From a virus: a DNA stretch of 64,000 nt. This document shows positions 26,564 to 35,849 of this stretch, piece after piece. The translations under genes were made by a program, and so were the position numbers. Below the pieces are notes generated by a model, which worked only from the letters and a program-made list of their open reading frames with translations, had not been told where the DNA came from and did no database searches. Where the stretch lies: IMG/VR virus record IMGVR_UViG_3300043444_000502, positions 64,001 to 128,000 of that record. The stretch is one strand, 5' to 3'. Within the stretch, counting starts at the first letter, position 1; each line of letters starts with the position of its first letter.

Positions 26564-27025
26564 ATGAAAAATATAGATAGTACTGTAGATAAAAAAACTA
26601 AGATAGCCGAAGCCCTTTCTAAGAATATGCCGATATCGGCAAAACAAGAATCTTCGCAACCGGTCGATGATCTGCAGGTCGACTATGATGTGTCGAGAGA
26701 GACATATAAAGAACTTATTGATAAGGGCAATCAAGCTATTGATTTAATGATGGAGCTTGCAAAAGACTCTCAGCATCCTCGTGCTTTTGAAGTATTAGCT
26801 GGTCTTTTAAAAACACAAGCAGATAATACTGATAAACTTGCAGATCTACAAAAGAAAATGACAGCATTACGCAACCCTAAAGGTGGTAATAATAATGCTG
26901 GAATTCCTTCTACTACGACTAATAATAATGTATTTGTGGGTTCAACTAGCGACCTACAACGTTTTATTCTTTCTCAACAGAATAAACAGGTGATCGATGT
27001 CGACATTAACAAGTCTAACGAATAA
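26564..27025 (+). CDS. 16: Terminase small subunit gp16
   Basis: About 153 residues. I chose the ATG at 26564; a GTG at 26555 is an alternative. The core (DYDVSRETYKELIDKGNQAI, then MMELAKDSQHPRAFEVLAGL) matches T4-type gp16, followed by a helical region and an Asn-rich linker. gp16 forms rings that recognise DNA and regulate gp17. It overlaps gene 17 by 29 bases, as is typical. The first 40 codons are noticeably richer in G/C than neighbours. Confidence 0.9.
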   Translation: MKNIDSTVDKKTKIAEALSKNMPISAKQESSQPVDDLQVDYDVSRETYKELIDKGNQAIDLMMELAKDSQHPRAFEVLAGLLKTQADNTDKLADLQKKMTALRNPKGGNNNAGIPSTTTNNNVFVGSTSDLQRFILSQQNKQVIDVDINKSNE

Positions 27026-28643
27026 CGAATATGGTTACTTAGGTAACCCATTAGTTAAACGTGACGGCGTACAACAAACTTTCTCCCAAGACGAATTAAA
27101 CGAATACATTAAGTGTATGAATGATCCTGCGTACTTCGCAAGAAAGTACATTAAGATCATTAACCTTGATGAAGGCCTTGTGCCGTTTGATCTGTATCCA
27201 TATCAGGAACAGATGTTTAATCATTTTAATAATAATCGTTTTTCTATTGTTCTTGCGTGTCGACAATCTGGTAAATCTATTTCATCTGTTGTATACATTC
27301 TTTGGTATGCAATCTTTAAACCAGAACAAACAATCGCTGTATTAGCTAACAAAGGTGCAACTGCACAAGAAATGTTAGGACGTATTACACTTGCGCTTGA
27401 AAATTTACCATTCTTTTTGCAACCAGGTTGTAAGACATTAAATAAAAAATCAATTGAATTTTCTAATAACTCGCGTATTGTTGCAGCTGCGACATCAGGT
27501 AATTCAATTCGTGGTATGTCAGTTAACTTATTGTTTCTTGACGAGTTTGCGTTCGTTGAAAATGATGCTACATTTTATACATCAACATATCCTGTAATTT
27601 CATCAGGTAAATCTACTCGAGTTATTATTACATCTACTGCAAATGGTTTAGGTAATGTATTTCATAAATTGTGGGAAGGTGCAGTACAAACAACGAATGA
27701 ATTTAAACCATTCCGTGTAGATTGGTGGGACGTTCCTGGTCGTGATGATGAATGGAAGCGACAAACAATTGCTAACACATCTGAGTTACAATTTGACCAA
27801 GAATTTGGTAATAATTTCCATGGTACTGGTAATACTTTAATTAACGCGAATGCTCTATTAGCGTTAAAAGCTAAAGAACCATTATATACAATGAATAATG
27901 TTCGTGTATATGAGACGCCAATTAAGAGAGAAAAAGATTATCCAGAAAGTAAAGATCATACTTATATGATGACGGTTGACGTCGCAAAGGGTCGAGGTCA
28001 AGATTATTCAACATTTACAATTGTCGATGTAACAGTAAAACCGTACAAACAAGTTGTCACATATCGTGATAACTTAATTTCTCCATTATTATTTCCAGAT
28101 GTGATCTATAAATATGCAAATCTATATAATAAAGCATTAGTTGTAATTGAAAATAATGATGCTGGACAAGTCGTATGTAATGGTTTATTTTATGACTTAG
28201 AATATGAAAATGTATACACATCTAATGGTGTTAAAGCAGATGCTATTGGTGTGTATATGGATAAGAAAACTAAAAAGATTGGTTGTTCACATATTAAAGA
28301 TTTAGTAGAACAAAAGAAAATCGAGATCATCGATGCAGATACTATAGTCGAAATGTCGACATTCGTCGCTAAAGGTCAATCGTATGAAGCTATGCCTGGA
28401 ATGCATGATGATTTAATGATGAACTTAGTAATGTTTGGTTGGTTTGCTGCAACACCAATGTTTCAAGAATCAGTAGATGGTACAATGAGAGAGTATATCT
28501 ATTCTCAACAAGTAAAACAAATTGAAGATGAAGTTTTACCATTTGGATTTAATGATGATGGTAGAGAAGATTTAGAACCTATTCACATAGATAACGAAGG
28601 ACAAGTGTGGCGAGAATTTAATTGGCCAGATGAACAAAAATGA
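26997..28643 (+). CDS. 17: Terminase large subunit gp17
   Basis: A 548-residue packaging motor. The ATPase domain has Walker A ACRQSGKS near residue 88, Walker B LLFLDEF near 178 and the coupling motif TSTANG after it. The C-terminal RNase H-like nuclease shows an Asp in TVDVAKG (about 325), Glu in VVIENND and Asp pair in GMHDD. It starts inside gene 16 with AGGTGAT as ribosome binding site and ends with an ATGA overlap to the next gene. Confidence 0.95.
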   Translation: MSTLTSLTNNEYGYLGNPLVKRDGVQQTFSQDELNEYIKCMNDPAYFARKYIKIINLDEGLVPFDLYPYQEQMFNHFNNNRFSIVLACRQSGKSISSVVYILWYAIFKPEQTIAVLANKGATAQEMLGRITLALENLPFFLQPGCKTLNKKSIEFSNNSRIVAAATSGNSIRGMSVNLLFLDEFAFVENDATFYTSTYPVISSGKSTRVIITSTANGLGNVFHKLWEGAVQTTNEFKPFRVDWWDVPGRDDEWKRQTIANTSELQFDQEFGNNFHGTGNTLINANALLALKAKEPLYTMNNVRVYETPIKREKDYPESKDHTYMMTVDVAKGRGQDYSTFTIVDVTVKPYKQVVTYRDNLISPLLFPDVIYKYANLYNKALVVIENNDAGQVVCNGLFYDLEYENVYTSNGVKADAIGVYMDKKTKKIGCSHIKDLVEQKKIEIIDADTIVEMSTFVAKGQSYEAMPGMHDDLMMNLVMFGWFAATPMFQESVDGTMREYIYSQQVKQIEDEVLPFGFNDDGREDLEPIHIDNEGQVWREFNWPDEQK

Positions 28644-29653
28644 CATTTGCATTAATATTATTTCTAACTGCTTTTGCAATTTCTAGCGTAGCTGCATACT
28701 ATTCGGTTGCTGGTTTAGTAACCATTTTTTCATCTGCTTCTATCGCATCGGTTATTATGGGTGGATCATTAGAAGCAGCGAAACTGGTTGCTGCTTCTTG
28801 GTTATATCGTAATTGGCAAGAAGCTCCGAAATTTTTAAAATATTATTTTACAACAGCCGTAATAATATTATCAATTATCACGTCAATGGGTATTTTTGGA
28901 TATTTGTCAAAGGCACATTTAGATCAATCAGTTGTTATTGGTGAGTCTACAAGTAAACTTTCAATTTATGATGAAAAAATTAAAACCGAAAAAGAAAATA
29001 TTGAAATAAACCGTAAGGCACTTAAACAAATGGATGATTCAGTGGACCAAGTACTGGGCCGCTCAACAGATGAAAAAGGTGCCGACAAAGCTGTGGCTAT
29101 TAGAAGGTCCCAGCAGAAAGAACGTGTTAGACTTCAAAATGAAATACTTCAGTCGCAAAAGTCTATCGCGGAACTTAACGATGCACGTGCGCCTATTGCC
29201 GCCGAGACCCGTAAGATTGAAGCCGAAGTTGGACCGATTAAATATGTTGCAGAATTAATTTACGGTGAAAGTAATGAAGAGGTTATTAGTAAAGCTGTAC
29301 GACTAATGATTATTCTTATAATCTTTGTCTTTGATCCATTAGCAATTTTATTGTTGATCGCAGCAAATATGGAAATAAAAAAAGCTACTAATGTTGTCGC
29401 AGAAAAAAAGGAAGAATCTGACGTGATTAATGATATATTACCAGTTGCAACAATTGCACCAATTAAACCTAAAAAACCTAAAAAACCAATTGCGCCTAAA
29501 AAGTCTCCAATTAAACCTAAGAAAAAACCAGATCCTATTAAAAAAACTAGACCAGTAAAACCTCGGAAAAAATCAATTGGTAGTGGAGAAGACGCAGCCA
29601 TTGATGATGTTATTACAATAAAGAAAAATACCGTATATAGATTCGATTCATGA
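28640..29653 (+). CDS. Membrane protein with coiled coil and Lys/Pro tail
   Basis: A 337-residue protein with hydrophobic segments at about 2-22, 25-45, 66-90 and 220-245, a charged coiled coil between (about 98-205), and a C-terminal tail of KPKKP/APKKSP repeats (about 275-320) that is strongly basic. It overlaps gene 17 by 4 bases. Segment 29040-29250, in the coiled coil, is richer in G/C than the rest. Similar membrane proteins follow gene 17 in some marine T4-like phages. A role in the membrane-bound prohead or in DNA binding is possible but unproven. Confidence 0.7.
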   Translation: MTFALILFLTAFAISSVAAYYSVAGLVTIFSSASIASVIMGGSLEAAKLVAASWLYRNWQEAPKFLKYYFTTAVIILSIITSMGIFGYLSKAHLDQSVVIGESTSKLSIYDEKIKTEKENIEINRKALKQMDDSVDQVLGRSTDEKGADKAVAIRRSQQKERVRLQNEILQSQKSIAELNDARAPIAAETRKIEAEVGPIKYVAELIYGESNEEVISKAVRLMIILIIFVFDPLAILLLIAANMEIKKATNVVAEKKEESDVINDILPVATIAPIKPKKPKKPIAPKKSPIKPKKKPDPIKKTRPVKPRKKSIGSGEDAAIDDVITIKKNTVYRFDS

Positions 29654-29665
29654 AAATGATAACTT

Positions 29666-29673
29666 TATAAATA
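29666..29673 (+). promoter_or_regulatory. T4-type late promoter box, distal, gene 18
   Basis: Exact TATAAATA in the gap before gene 18, 92 bases upstream of its ATG. First of two boxes. Confidence 0.75.
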
Positions 29674-29686
29674 TATTAAGAATTGA

Positions 29687-29694
29687 TATAAATA
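29687..29694 (+). promoter_or_regulatory. T4-type late promoter box, proximal, gene 18
   Basis: Second exact TATAAATA, 21 bases after the first. Twin late promoters fit the high demand for sheath and tube proteins. Confidence 0.72.
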
Positions 29695-29757
29695 CTTATT
29701 ATGCTCCATATTATGCTCTCAACAACATATCATCAACTAGAATCGAGGTAGAGAAAA

Positions 29758-31446
29758 ATGGCTTTTCAAGTTTCTCCTGGCGTAGCAGTACGCGAAATCG
29801 ATCTCACTAACGTTGTGCCTGCAGTCTCTACTTCAATCGGAGCTACAGTTGTAAACGGTATCTGGGGTCCAATAGAGGAGATTGTTACCATTACCAACGA
29901 GAAAGAATTAGCTGATGCATTTGGCGTACCTAATGACGACACATTTGCATACTTCTTCAATGCTGCGGCTTTCTTAAAGTACGGTAATAATCTAAAAGTA
30001 GTGCGTGTGGCTGGCACAGGCGCTAAAAACTCAACAGCAGGTGTTAGCGGTGCTGGCACTGGTTTATTAATCAAGAATCGCGACCAATATGAAAATTCAT
30101 ATGTAGATGGTCAAGGTACTGTAGGTATTTGGGCAGCTAAATACGCAGGTGCTATTGGCGATTCATTAAAAGTTTCTTTTGTAACAGCAGGTTCTGCTTA
30201 TTCAACTTGGACTTATGCAGATCAATTTGATTCTGCTCCTGGTACTTCTGCATATGCAGATGCTAAGGGTGGTGTTAATGATGAAATGCATATCATCGTT
30301 ATTGATGAACTAGGTTTAATTTCAGGCACAGCTGGTACAGTACTTGAAAAGTTCGCATTTGTTTCTCAAGCACGCGATGCTAAGAAATTCGATGGTTCAA
30401 CAAACTACTATAAAGAAGTAATTAACGGAACATCAAAATATGTTTGGTGGATGGATCACGAGTCAACTATGTCTAAAGCTGGTTCTCTATCAACAGAAAC
30501 ATTTGTTACATTAGCTTCAGCTATCACTAAGTCTTTAGCAGGCGGTGAAGATGGTGCAGCTATTGATGCGGGTGATATCGATTCAGGTTTCCAACTTTTT
30601 GCTGATGGCGAAACAGTTGATGTTAACTTATTAATCGGTGCACCAACATTAACAGGTTTAGATGGTGTAACACAAACTAATGGTTTAATCGCCGTTGCTG
30701 AAAATCGCAAAGATGTAGTTGCTTTTGTATCTCCTCCAGTTTCTGCAACTGTTGGTACATTAACACCTAAAGAAGATGTTATCGATTTTGCTGATCAAAT
30801 CACATCTACTTCATATGCATTTATGGATTCTACAGCTCTTAAGATTTACGATAAATACAATGACGTTTATCGTTGGATCGTTGGTGCTGGTCACATGGCT
30901 GGTCTATGTGCTAACACAGATGAAGTAGCTGATGCATGGTTCTCACCAGGTGGTTTCACTCGTGGTCAATTATTAGGTATTACAAAAATTGCTTTCAATC
31001 CTAAGAAAGCAGAACGTGATGACTTATATAAGAAGCGTGTAAACCCAGTTGTATCATTCCCAGGTGAAGGTACAGTATTATTTGGTGATAAGACTCTTCA
31101 ATCTAAGCCAAGCGCATTCGATCGTATTAACGTACGTCGCTTGTTTATTGTATTAGAGAAAGCCATTTCAACAGCTGCAAGATATCAGTTATTCGAACTT
31201 AACGATGAATTTACTCGTGCTATGTTCCGTAACATGACAGAACCTTTCCTTCGTGAGATCAAAGGTCGTCGTGGTATTACTGACTTCAAGGTTGTTTGTG
31301 ACGAGACAAATAACACTGGTGAGATTATCGATAGCAATCAATTTGTTGCAGATATCTACATCAAACCAGCACGCTCAATCAACTTTATCTCTCTAAACTT
31401 CATCGCTACTCGTACTGGTGTTGATTTTGCTGAGATCGGAGGTTAA
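29758..31446 (+). CDS. 18: Tail sheath protein gp18
   Basis: A 562-residue contractile sheath subunit (T4 gp18 is 659). The start FQVSPGVAVREIDLTNVVPAVS and the C-terminal domain with NVRRLFIVLEKAISTAARY and FEPN-like ELNDEFTRAMFRN are diagnostic of the family. AGGTAGAG precedes the ATG. It is expressed behind twin late promoters with the tube gene. Confidence 0.95.
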   Translation: MAFQVSPGVAVREIDLTNVVPAVSTSIGATVVNGIWGPIEEIVTITNEKELADAFGVPNDDTFAYFFNAAAFLKYGNNLKVVRVAGTGAKNSTAGVSGAGTGLLIKNRDQYENSYVDGQGTVGIWAAKYAGAIGDSLKVSFVTAGSAYSTWTYADQFDSAPGTSAYADAKGGVNDEMHIIVIDELGLISGTAGTVLEKFAFVSQARDAKKFDGSTNYYKEVINGTSKYVWWMDHESTMSKAGSLSTETFVTLASAITKSLAGGEDGAAIDAGDIDSGFQLFADGETVDVNLLIGAPTLTGLDGVTQTNGLIAVAENRKDVVAFVSPPVSATVGTLTPKEDVIDFADQITSTSYAFMDSTALKIYDKYNDVYRWIVGAGHMAGLCANTDEVADAWFSPGGFTRGQLLGITKIAFNPKKAERDDLYKKRVNPVVSFPGEGTVLFGDKTLQSKPSAFDRINVRRLFIVLEKAISTAARYQLFELNDEFTRAMFRNMTEPFLREIKGRRGITDFKVVCDETNNTGEIIDSNQFVADIYIKPARSINFISLNFIATRTGVDFAEIGG

Positions 31447-31448
31447 TT

Positions 31449-31976
31449 ATGGCGATTTTAGGCGTAGATGATTTTAAGTCTAAATTAATTGGTGGCGGTG
31501 CGCGTCCTAATTTATTCAAAGCTACAATCAATTTTCCAGCAATCGCAGGCGGTGATGTTGAATTAACTTCATTCTTAGTTAAAGCAACTTCTCTTCCAGC
31601 TTCAACAGTTGGCACAATCATGGTTCCATTCCGTGGTCGTCAATTAAAGATTGCAGGTGATCGTACATTTGATCCATGGACAATCACAATCATCAATGAT
31701 ACAGATTTCAAAGTGCGTAATGCGTTTGAACGTTGGATGAATGCTATCAATGAGCATCGTAATAACACTGGTTTAACAAATCCAGTTGATTACCAAGCAG
31801 ACATGCAAGTAGCTCAATTAGATAAAGCTGGTAACGAAGTTAAAGTTTATAACTTCCGCAGCACATTCCCAACTGCAGTTTCTGCTATCGAACTTTCATA
31901 TGAGTCAACAGACCAAATTGAAGAGTTCCAAGTAGAACTACAAGTTCAATATTGGGAATCAAACACAACATCTTAA
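31449..31976 (+). CDS. 19: Tail tube protein gp19
   Basis: A 175-residue tube subunit (T4 gp19 is 163). Family blocks include FLVKATSLPASTVGTI, PFRGRQLKIAGDRTFDPWTI and FERWMNAINEHRN. It starts 2 bases after gene 18. A hairpin terminator follows, so the sheath-tube unit may end here. Confidence 0.95.
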   Translation: MAILGVDDFKSKLIGGGARPNLFKATINFPAIAGGDVELTSFLVKATSLPASTVGTIMVPFRGRQLKIAGDRTFDPWTITIINDTDFKVRNAFERWMNAINEHRNNTGLTNPVDYQADMQVAQLDKAGNEVKVYNFRSTFPTAVSAIELSYESTDQIEEFQVELQVQYWESNTTS

Positions 31977-31992
31977 TTTAGAGTTGGTAAAT

Positions 31993-32018
31993 AGGAGAGA
32001 GGAGAAATCTTCTCTCCT
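31993..32018 (+). terminator. Hairpin after tail tube gene
   Basis: AGGAGAGAGGA, a GAAA tetraloop and TCTTCTCTCCT form an 11-bp stem (one G-T pair). The T run after it is weak (CTTCGTTATT), so it may attenuate transcription into gene 20 and not stop it fully. The GNRA loop would stabilise the RNA. Confidence 0.65.
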
Positions 32019-32042
32019 CTTCGTTATTAGAAAAGGTAAAAA

Positions 32043-33647
32043 ATGGAATTATTCGGCTTCGAAATATCACGTAAGAAAGAGATCGCTGAGCAAGAACGCA
32101 AGCAATCATTTGTCGCACCAGAGACAGATGATGGCGCAACCGTTGTTTCTGAAGGTGGTTATTATGGTCAATACGTTGATATCGAGGGCACTAAGGCTAA
32201 AGATGATGCTGACTTAATTAAAAAGTACAGAGAATCATCGCTTTATCCTGAGTGCGATGCAGCAATTACAGATATTGTTAATGAAGCAATTGTTGCAGAC
32301 GATAATGAAAAAATCATCGATATTAATACAGATGATTTAAAAGAATATAATGATAAAATTAAAAGTCTTATTAAAGGTGAATTTGAAGAAGTTATTCGCT
32401 TATTAAAATTCAATAATAATGCTCATGACATTTTCCGCAAATGGTATGTGGATGGTCGTTTATATTATCATATGATTATTGATGAAAAAAATCCTAAAGC
32501 AGGTATTTTAGAATTACGTCCTATTGATGCATTAAAACTTCGTAAAGTTCGTCAAATCATTGAAGATAAAGATCCAAAAACTGGTGCTAAACTTGTAAAA
32601 GGATTTAATGAATTTTACATTTATCAAGAAGTTTTAGGTACTACTGCTACTGTAATGGGTGGTGGCTCAGGTTCTAGAAGCACACAGGGTTTAAAAATTT
32701 CTAAAGATGCTATTGTATATGCACCATCTGGTTTAGTTGATAGTACATCCAAAAAAGTATTATCATACTTATTTAAAGCTTTAAAACCAGTTAATCAATT
32801 ACGTATGATGGAAGACTCATTAGTCATCTATCGTATGTCACGCGCACCAGAACGTCGTATTTTTTATATTGACGTTGGTAACTTGCCTAAAGGTAAAGCT
32901 GAAGCGTATCTACGTGATATCATGGCACGTTATAAAAACAAGATTGTTTATGACGCATCTACTGGTGAAATCCGCGATGATCGTAAACATATGGCTATGT
33001 TAGAAGACTTTTGGTTACCTCGTCGCGAAGGTGGAAGAGGTACTGAAATTTCTACACTACCTGGCGGAGAAAATCTTGGTCAAATTGAAGATATCATTTA
33101 TTTCCAAAAGAAATTATATCGTTCATTAAACGTTCCTATGTCACGTATGGAATCAGAAAATTCTGGTTTTAACTTAGGTCGTTCTAGCGAAATTTCTCGT
33201 GATGAATTAAAATTTAATAAATTCATTAATCGTTTACGCAAGAAGTTTGCAGATTTATTCTTACAAGCATTAAAAGCCCAATTAATTCTTAAAGGTATTA
33301 TTAATAAAGAAGATTGGGAAATCATGAAAGAAGATATTCGTATCGATTTCATGAAAGACAATTATTTCTCTGAATTAAAAGACGCAGAGATGTTAAGAGA
33401 ACGTATGCAGACATTACAATTAATGGATCCATATGTTGGCAAATATTATTCACAGATGTGGATTCGTAAAAATATCCTTAAAATGAAAGATGAAGAGATT
33501 GAAGAAATCGAAGCTGAAATTGAAGCTGAAGGTCCAACTATGCAAGATCTAGAACTTCAACAGCAGCAACAAGAACTTCAAGCTTCACAAGAACCTGAAC
33601 CTCCAACTCCGGAGAATCCAGGTAATCCGTTTGACCAACAAGGTTAA
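32043..33647 (+). CDS. 20: Portal vertex protein gp20
   Basis: A 534-residue portal (T4 gp20 is 524). Family blocks are YRESSLYPECDAAITDIVNE, FRKWYVDGRLYYH, RIFYIDVGNLPKGKAEAYL and the PMSRMESENSGFNLGRSSEI region. The C-terminus is Gln/Glu/Pro-rich. It is the dodecameric channel for DNA entry and the nucleus for head assembly. Confidence 0.95.
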   Translation: MELFGFEISRKKEIAEQERKQSFVAPETDDGATVVSEGGYYGQYVDIEGTKAKDDADLIKKYRESSLYPECDAAITDIVNEAIVADDNEKIIDINTDDLKEYNDKIKSLIKGEFEEVIRLLKFNNNAHDIFRKWYVDGRLYYHMIIDEKNPKAGILELRPIDALKLRKVRQIIEDKDPKTGAKLVKGFNEFYIYQEVLGTTATVMGGGSGSRSTQGLKISKDAIVYAPSGLVDSTSKKVLSYLFKALKPVNQLRMMEDSLVIYRMSRAPERRIFYIDVGNLPKGKAEAYLRDIMARYKNKIVYDASTGEIRDDRKHMAMLEDFWLPRREGGRGTEISTLPGGENLGQIEDIIYFQKKLYRSLNVPMSRMESENSGFNLGRSSEISRDELKFNKFINRLRKKFADLFLQALKAQLILKGIINKEDWEIMKEDIRIDFMKDNYFSELKDAEMLRERMQTLQLMDPYVGKYYSQMWIRKNILKMKDEEIEEIEAEIEAEGPTMQDLELQQQQQELQASQEPEPPTPENPGNPFDQQG

Positions 33648-33664
33648 GTTGAAAAATTAAATTT

Positions 33665-33672
33665 TATAAATA
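33665..33672 (+). promoter_or_regulatory. T4-type late promoter box, prohead genes
   Basis: Exact TATAAATA 18 bases after the gene 20 stop and 25 bases before the ATG at 33690. It would drive the prohead core, protease, scaffold and capsid genes. Confidence 0.78.
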
Positions 33673-33689
33673 TATTGAAAGAAGGAATT

Positions 33690-33914
33690 ATGAGTGAATT
33701 GTCTAATGCATTACTAGATGCTATTGCTTCTGGTAATAACGAACAAATGAATTCTGCATTTGACGCTGTAATGAATGCAAAAATTAGTGATAGCCTTCAA
33801 GCTAAAAAGATTGAGCTTGCTAACAGCATTTATAATGGTGTTCAAGCAAAAGCTGAAGCCATTGACGATGCAACAGATGGGATAGCATCTGACAATGGAT
33901 CAGAAGAAGTTTAA
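33690..33914 (+). CDS. 67: Prohead core protein, gp67-like
   Basis: A 74-residue protein. The ATG at 33690 has GAAGGA before it; an upstream in-frame codon at 33675 is too close to the promoter. The sequence is helical and acidic at the C-terminus and in the position of T4 gene 67, between genes 20 and 21. The link to gp67 rests on position, size and the acidic helical character. It overlaps the next gene by 20 bases. Confidence 0.72.
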   Translation: MSELSNALLDAIASGNNEQMNSAFDAVMNAKISDSLQAKKIELANSIYNGVQAKAEAIDDATDGIASDNGSEEV

Positions 33915-34101
33915 AAATTTAAGGGAATCAATAACTATTCAGTTATTTGATGCCGGTAAAGCGACAATAGAAGTCAAAAGATCTATTAATTCTTTTGACG
34001 TTTATGTCAATGACTTTATGGTTGAAGCATTTAAAACAGAAAAAATGGCATTAGAAGTTGCTAAAGAAGCAGCAGATGCTATAAGGAATGAATTAGAATG
34101 A
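33895..34101 (+). CDS. 68: Prohead core protein, gp68-like
   Basis: A 68-residue protein (about half the length of T4 gp68) between the 67-like gene and gene 21, overlapping both. It has a beta start (ITIQLFDAGKATIEVKRS) and a helical end. Position supports the 68-like call; sequence alone would not. Confidence 0.6.
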   Translation: MDQKKFKNLRESITIQLFDAGKATIEVKRSINSFDVYVNDFMVEAFKTEKMALEVAKEAADAIRNELE

Positions 34102-34745
34102 AACTAATTTTAGAAAGAATGGATTCTGATATCTCTGTGGTAACAGAATCAAAACAAAACGGTACTAAAGAAGTTTTCATCGAAGGCATCTTTATGATGG
34201 CTGATGCAAAAAACCGTAATGGTCGTATTTACGAATCAAAGATTTTACAACCTGCTGTCGAAAAGTATATCGAAGAGCAAGTTAAACATGGTAGAGCAGT
34301 TGGTGAATTAAACCATCCAGATGGTCCAACTATCAACCTAGATAAAGTATCTCACTTAATTACAGATCTTCGTTTTGAAGGTGCTAATGTAATTGGTAAG
34401 GCAAAAATCCTAAACACTCCTATGGGACAAATCGTAAAAGGTTTACTTGAAGGCGGTGTAAAATTAGGAGTATCATCTCGTGGTATGGGTAGTCTTGAGA
34501 CACGTGAAGGCGTAAACTATGTTGGAAAAGATTTCCACTTAGCTACAGTCGACATCGTTCAAGATCCTTCCGCTCCTTCAGCTTTCGTTAACGGAATCAT
34601 GGAAGGTGTAGAATGGATTTGTGAAAATGGCGTGTTTAAACCTCAAGAAATTGAACAGATTGAGACTGAAATTAAGAGAACACCTAAAGCTCAGCTTGCT
34701 GAAGCTCAAGTTCGTGTTTTCCAACATTTCCTCTCTAAACTTTAA
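34098..34745 (+). CDS. 21: Prohead protease gp21
   Basis: A 215-residue serine protease of the T4 gp21 type. His73 (ELNHPDG) and Ser126/127 (GVSSRG) are the expected catalytic His and Ser, and DIVQDPSAP follows as in the family. It cleaves scaffold and the capsid N-terminus after short (I/L)xE motifs during head maturation. ATGA overlap with the previous gene. Confidence 0.93.
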   Translation: MKLILERMDSDISVVTESKQNGTKEVFIEGIFMMADAKNRNGRIYESKILQPAVEKYIEEQVKHGRAVGELNHPDGPTINLDKVSHLITDLRFEGANVIGKAKILNTPMGQIVKGLLEGGVKLGVSSRGMGSLETREGVNYVGKDFHLATVDIVQDPSAPSAFVNGIMEGVEWICENGVFKPQEIEQIETEIKRTPKAQLAEAQVRVFQHFLSKL

Positions 34746-34763
34746 CACTAAGGAGTGATTTGA

Positions 34764-35837
34764 ATGTCACAAAAAGATCTTAAAAAAGATCAACTAGATG
34801 AACAGCTTAGTGATGAACAACTCGTTGAAGTTTCTGAGGAACAGCTAGAAGAAGGTAACGCTGCTGCAACGATTGATCCAAAGGGAGACGCTAAGTCTGC
34901 CGATTTTGGTCAAGATGCAGATTTCCAAGATGACAAGAAGAAAACTCTTGCAGATCTTGGCGCTACTAAAACTGCTGAAGCACCAAAGACAAAAGCGGGT
35001 ATCATTGCTGCAACTGTTGATAAGTTGAATTCTTTAAAGAAAGAAGATCTTCAAGCTATCTACAGCAAGCTTTTCACAGAAGAGTCTACAGAAGTAAAAG
35101 ATGCTCCAGTTGCTATCGATGTAACAGAAGACTTAGAAGCTTTAGTTGCAGCTGATGCAAACCTTTCAGAAGAATTTAAAGAGAAATCTGCAGTTCTATT
35201 TGAAGCAGCTTTAACATCACGCATTGCTGTTGAAAAACACAAACTTGAAGAACAGTATCAATCTAAGTTACAAGAAGAAGTTGACGGTATTCGTTCAGAA
35301 CTAGTAGAAAAGATCGATGGTTATCTTAACTACGTAGTTGAGCAGTGGATGGAAGAAAATGAACTTGCAGTTGAATCTGGCCTACGTGCTGAGATCGCTG
35401 AAAGCTTTATTGATTCATTGAAGACTGTATTCGTTGAACATTACATTGAAGTACCTGAAGGCAAGGGTGACCTAGTTGACGGTTTAGCTACACAAGTTGA
35501 AGAACTTGAAGAACAATTACAAGCTGCTACTGAGAAATCAGTTAAGCTTGCTGAATCAATTGAAACATTGACTCGTGAAAAGATTGTTATTGAAGCTACT
35601 GAAGGCATGGTTGCAACTGATGCTGAAAAGCTTAAGTCACTTGTTGAAGGTGTGGACTACGAAGATGCAGAAGCTTTCGCTAAGAAAATTTCTATCATCA
35701 AAGAAGCTCACTTCTCAAAATCTGGTTCTACAACTGAAGCATTAGTTGAAGAGACAGAAGAGCAAACTGAACAACAAACAACTTCACCACGTATGGCTGC
35801 ATATTTAAGCGCCATCTCCCGTACTACTAAAAAATAA
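34764..35837 (+). CDS. 22: Prohead core scaffold gp22
   Basis: A 357-residue acidic, Glu/Gln-rich, largely helical protein with coiled-coil regions (about 240-300), in the position of T4 gene 22. It contains several (L/I)xE motifs that gp21 could cut, consistent with its destruction in the head. The C-terminus (SPRMAAYLSAISR) is a conserved end among these scaffolds. Preceded by AAGGAG. Confidence 0.9.
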   Translation: MSQKDLKKDQLDEQLSDEQLVEVSEEQLEEGNAAATIDPKGDAKSADFGQDADFQDDKKKTLADLGATKTAEAPKTKAGIIAATVDKLNSLKKEDLQAIYSKLFTEESTEVKDAPVAIDVTEDLEALVAADANLSEEFKEKSAVLFEAALTSRIAVEKHKLEEQYQSKLQEEVDGIRSELVEKIDGYLNYVVEQWMEENELAVESGLRAEIAESFIDSLKTVFVEHYIEVPEGKGDLVDGLATQVEELEEQLQAATEKSVKLAESIETLTREKIVIEATEGMVATDAEKLKSLVEGVDYEDAEAFAKKISIIKEAHFSKSGSTTEALVEETEEQTEQQTTSPRMAAYLSAISRTTKK

Positions 35838-35849
35838 AGGAACATAAAA

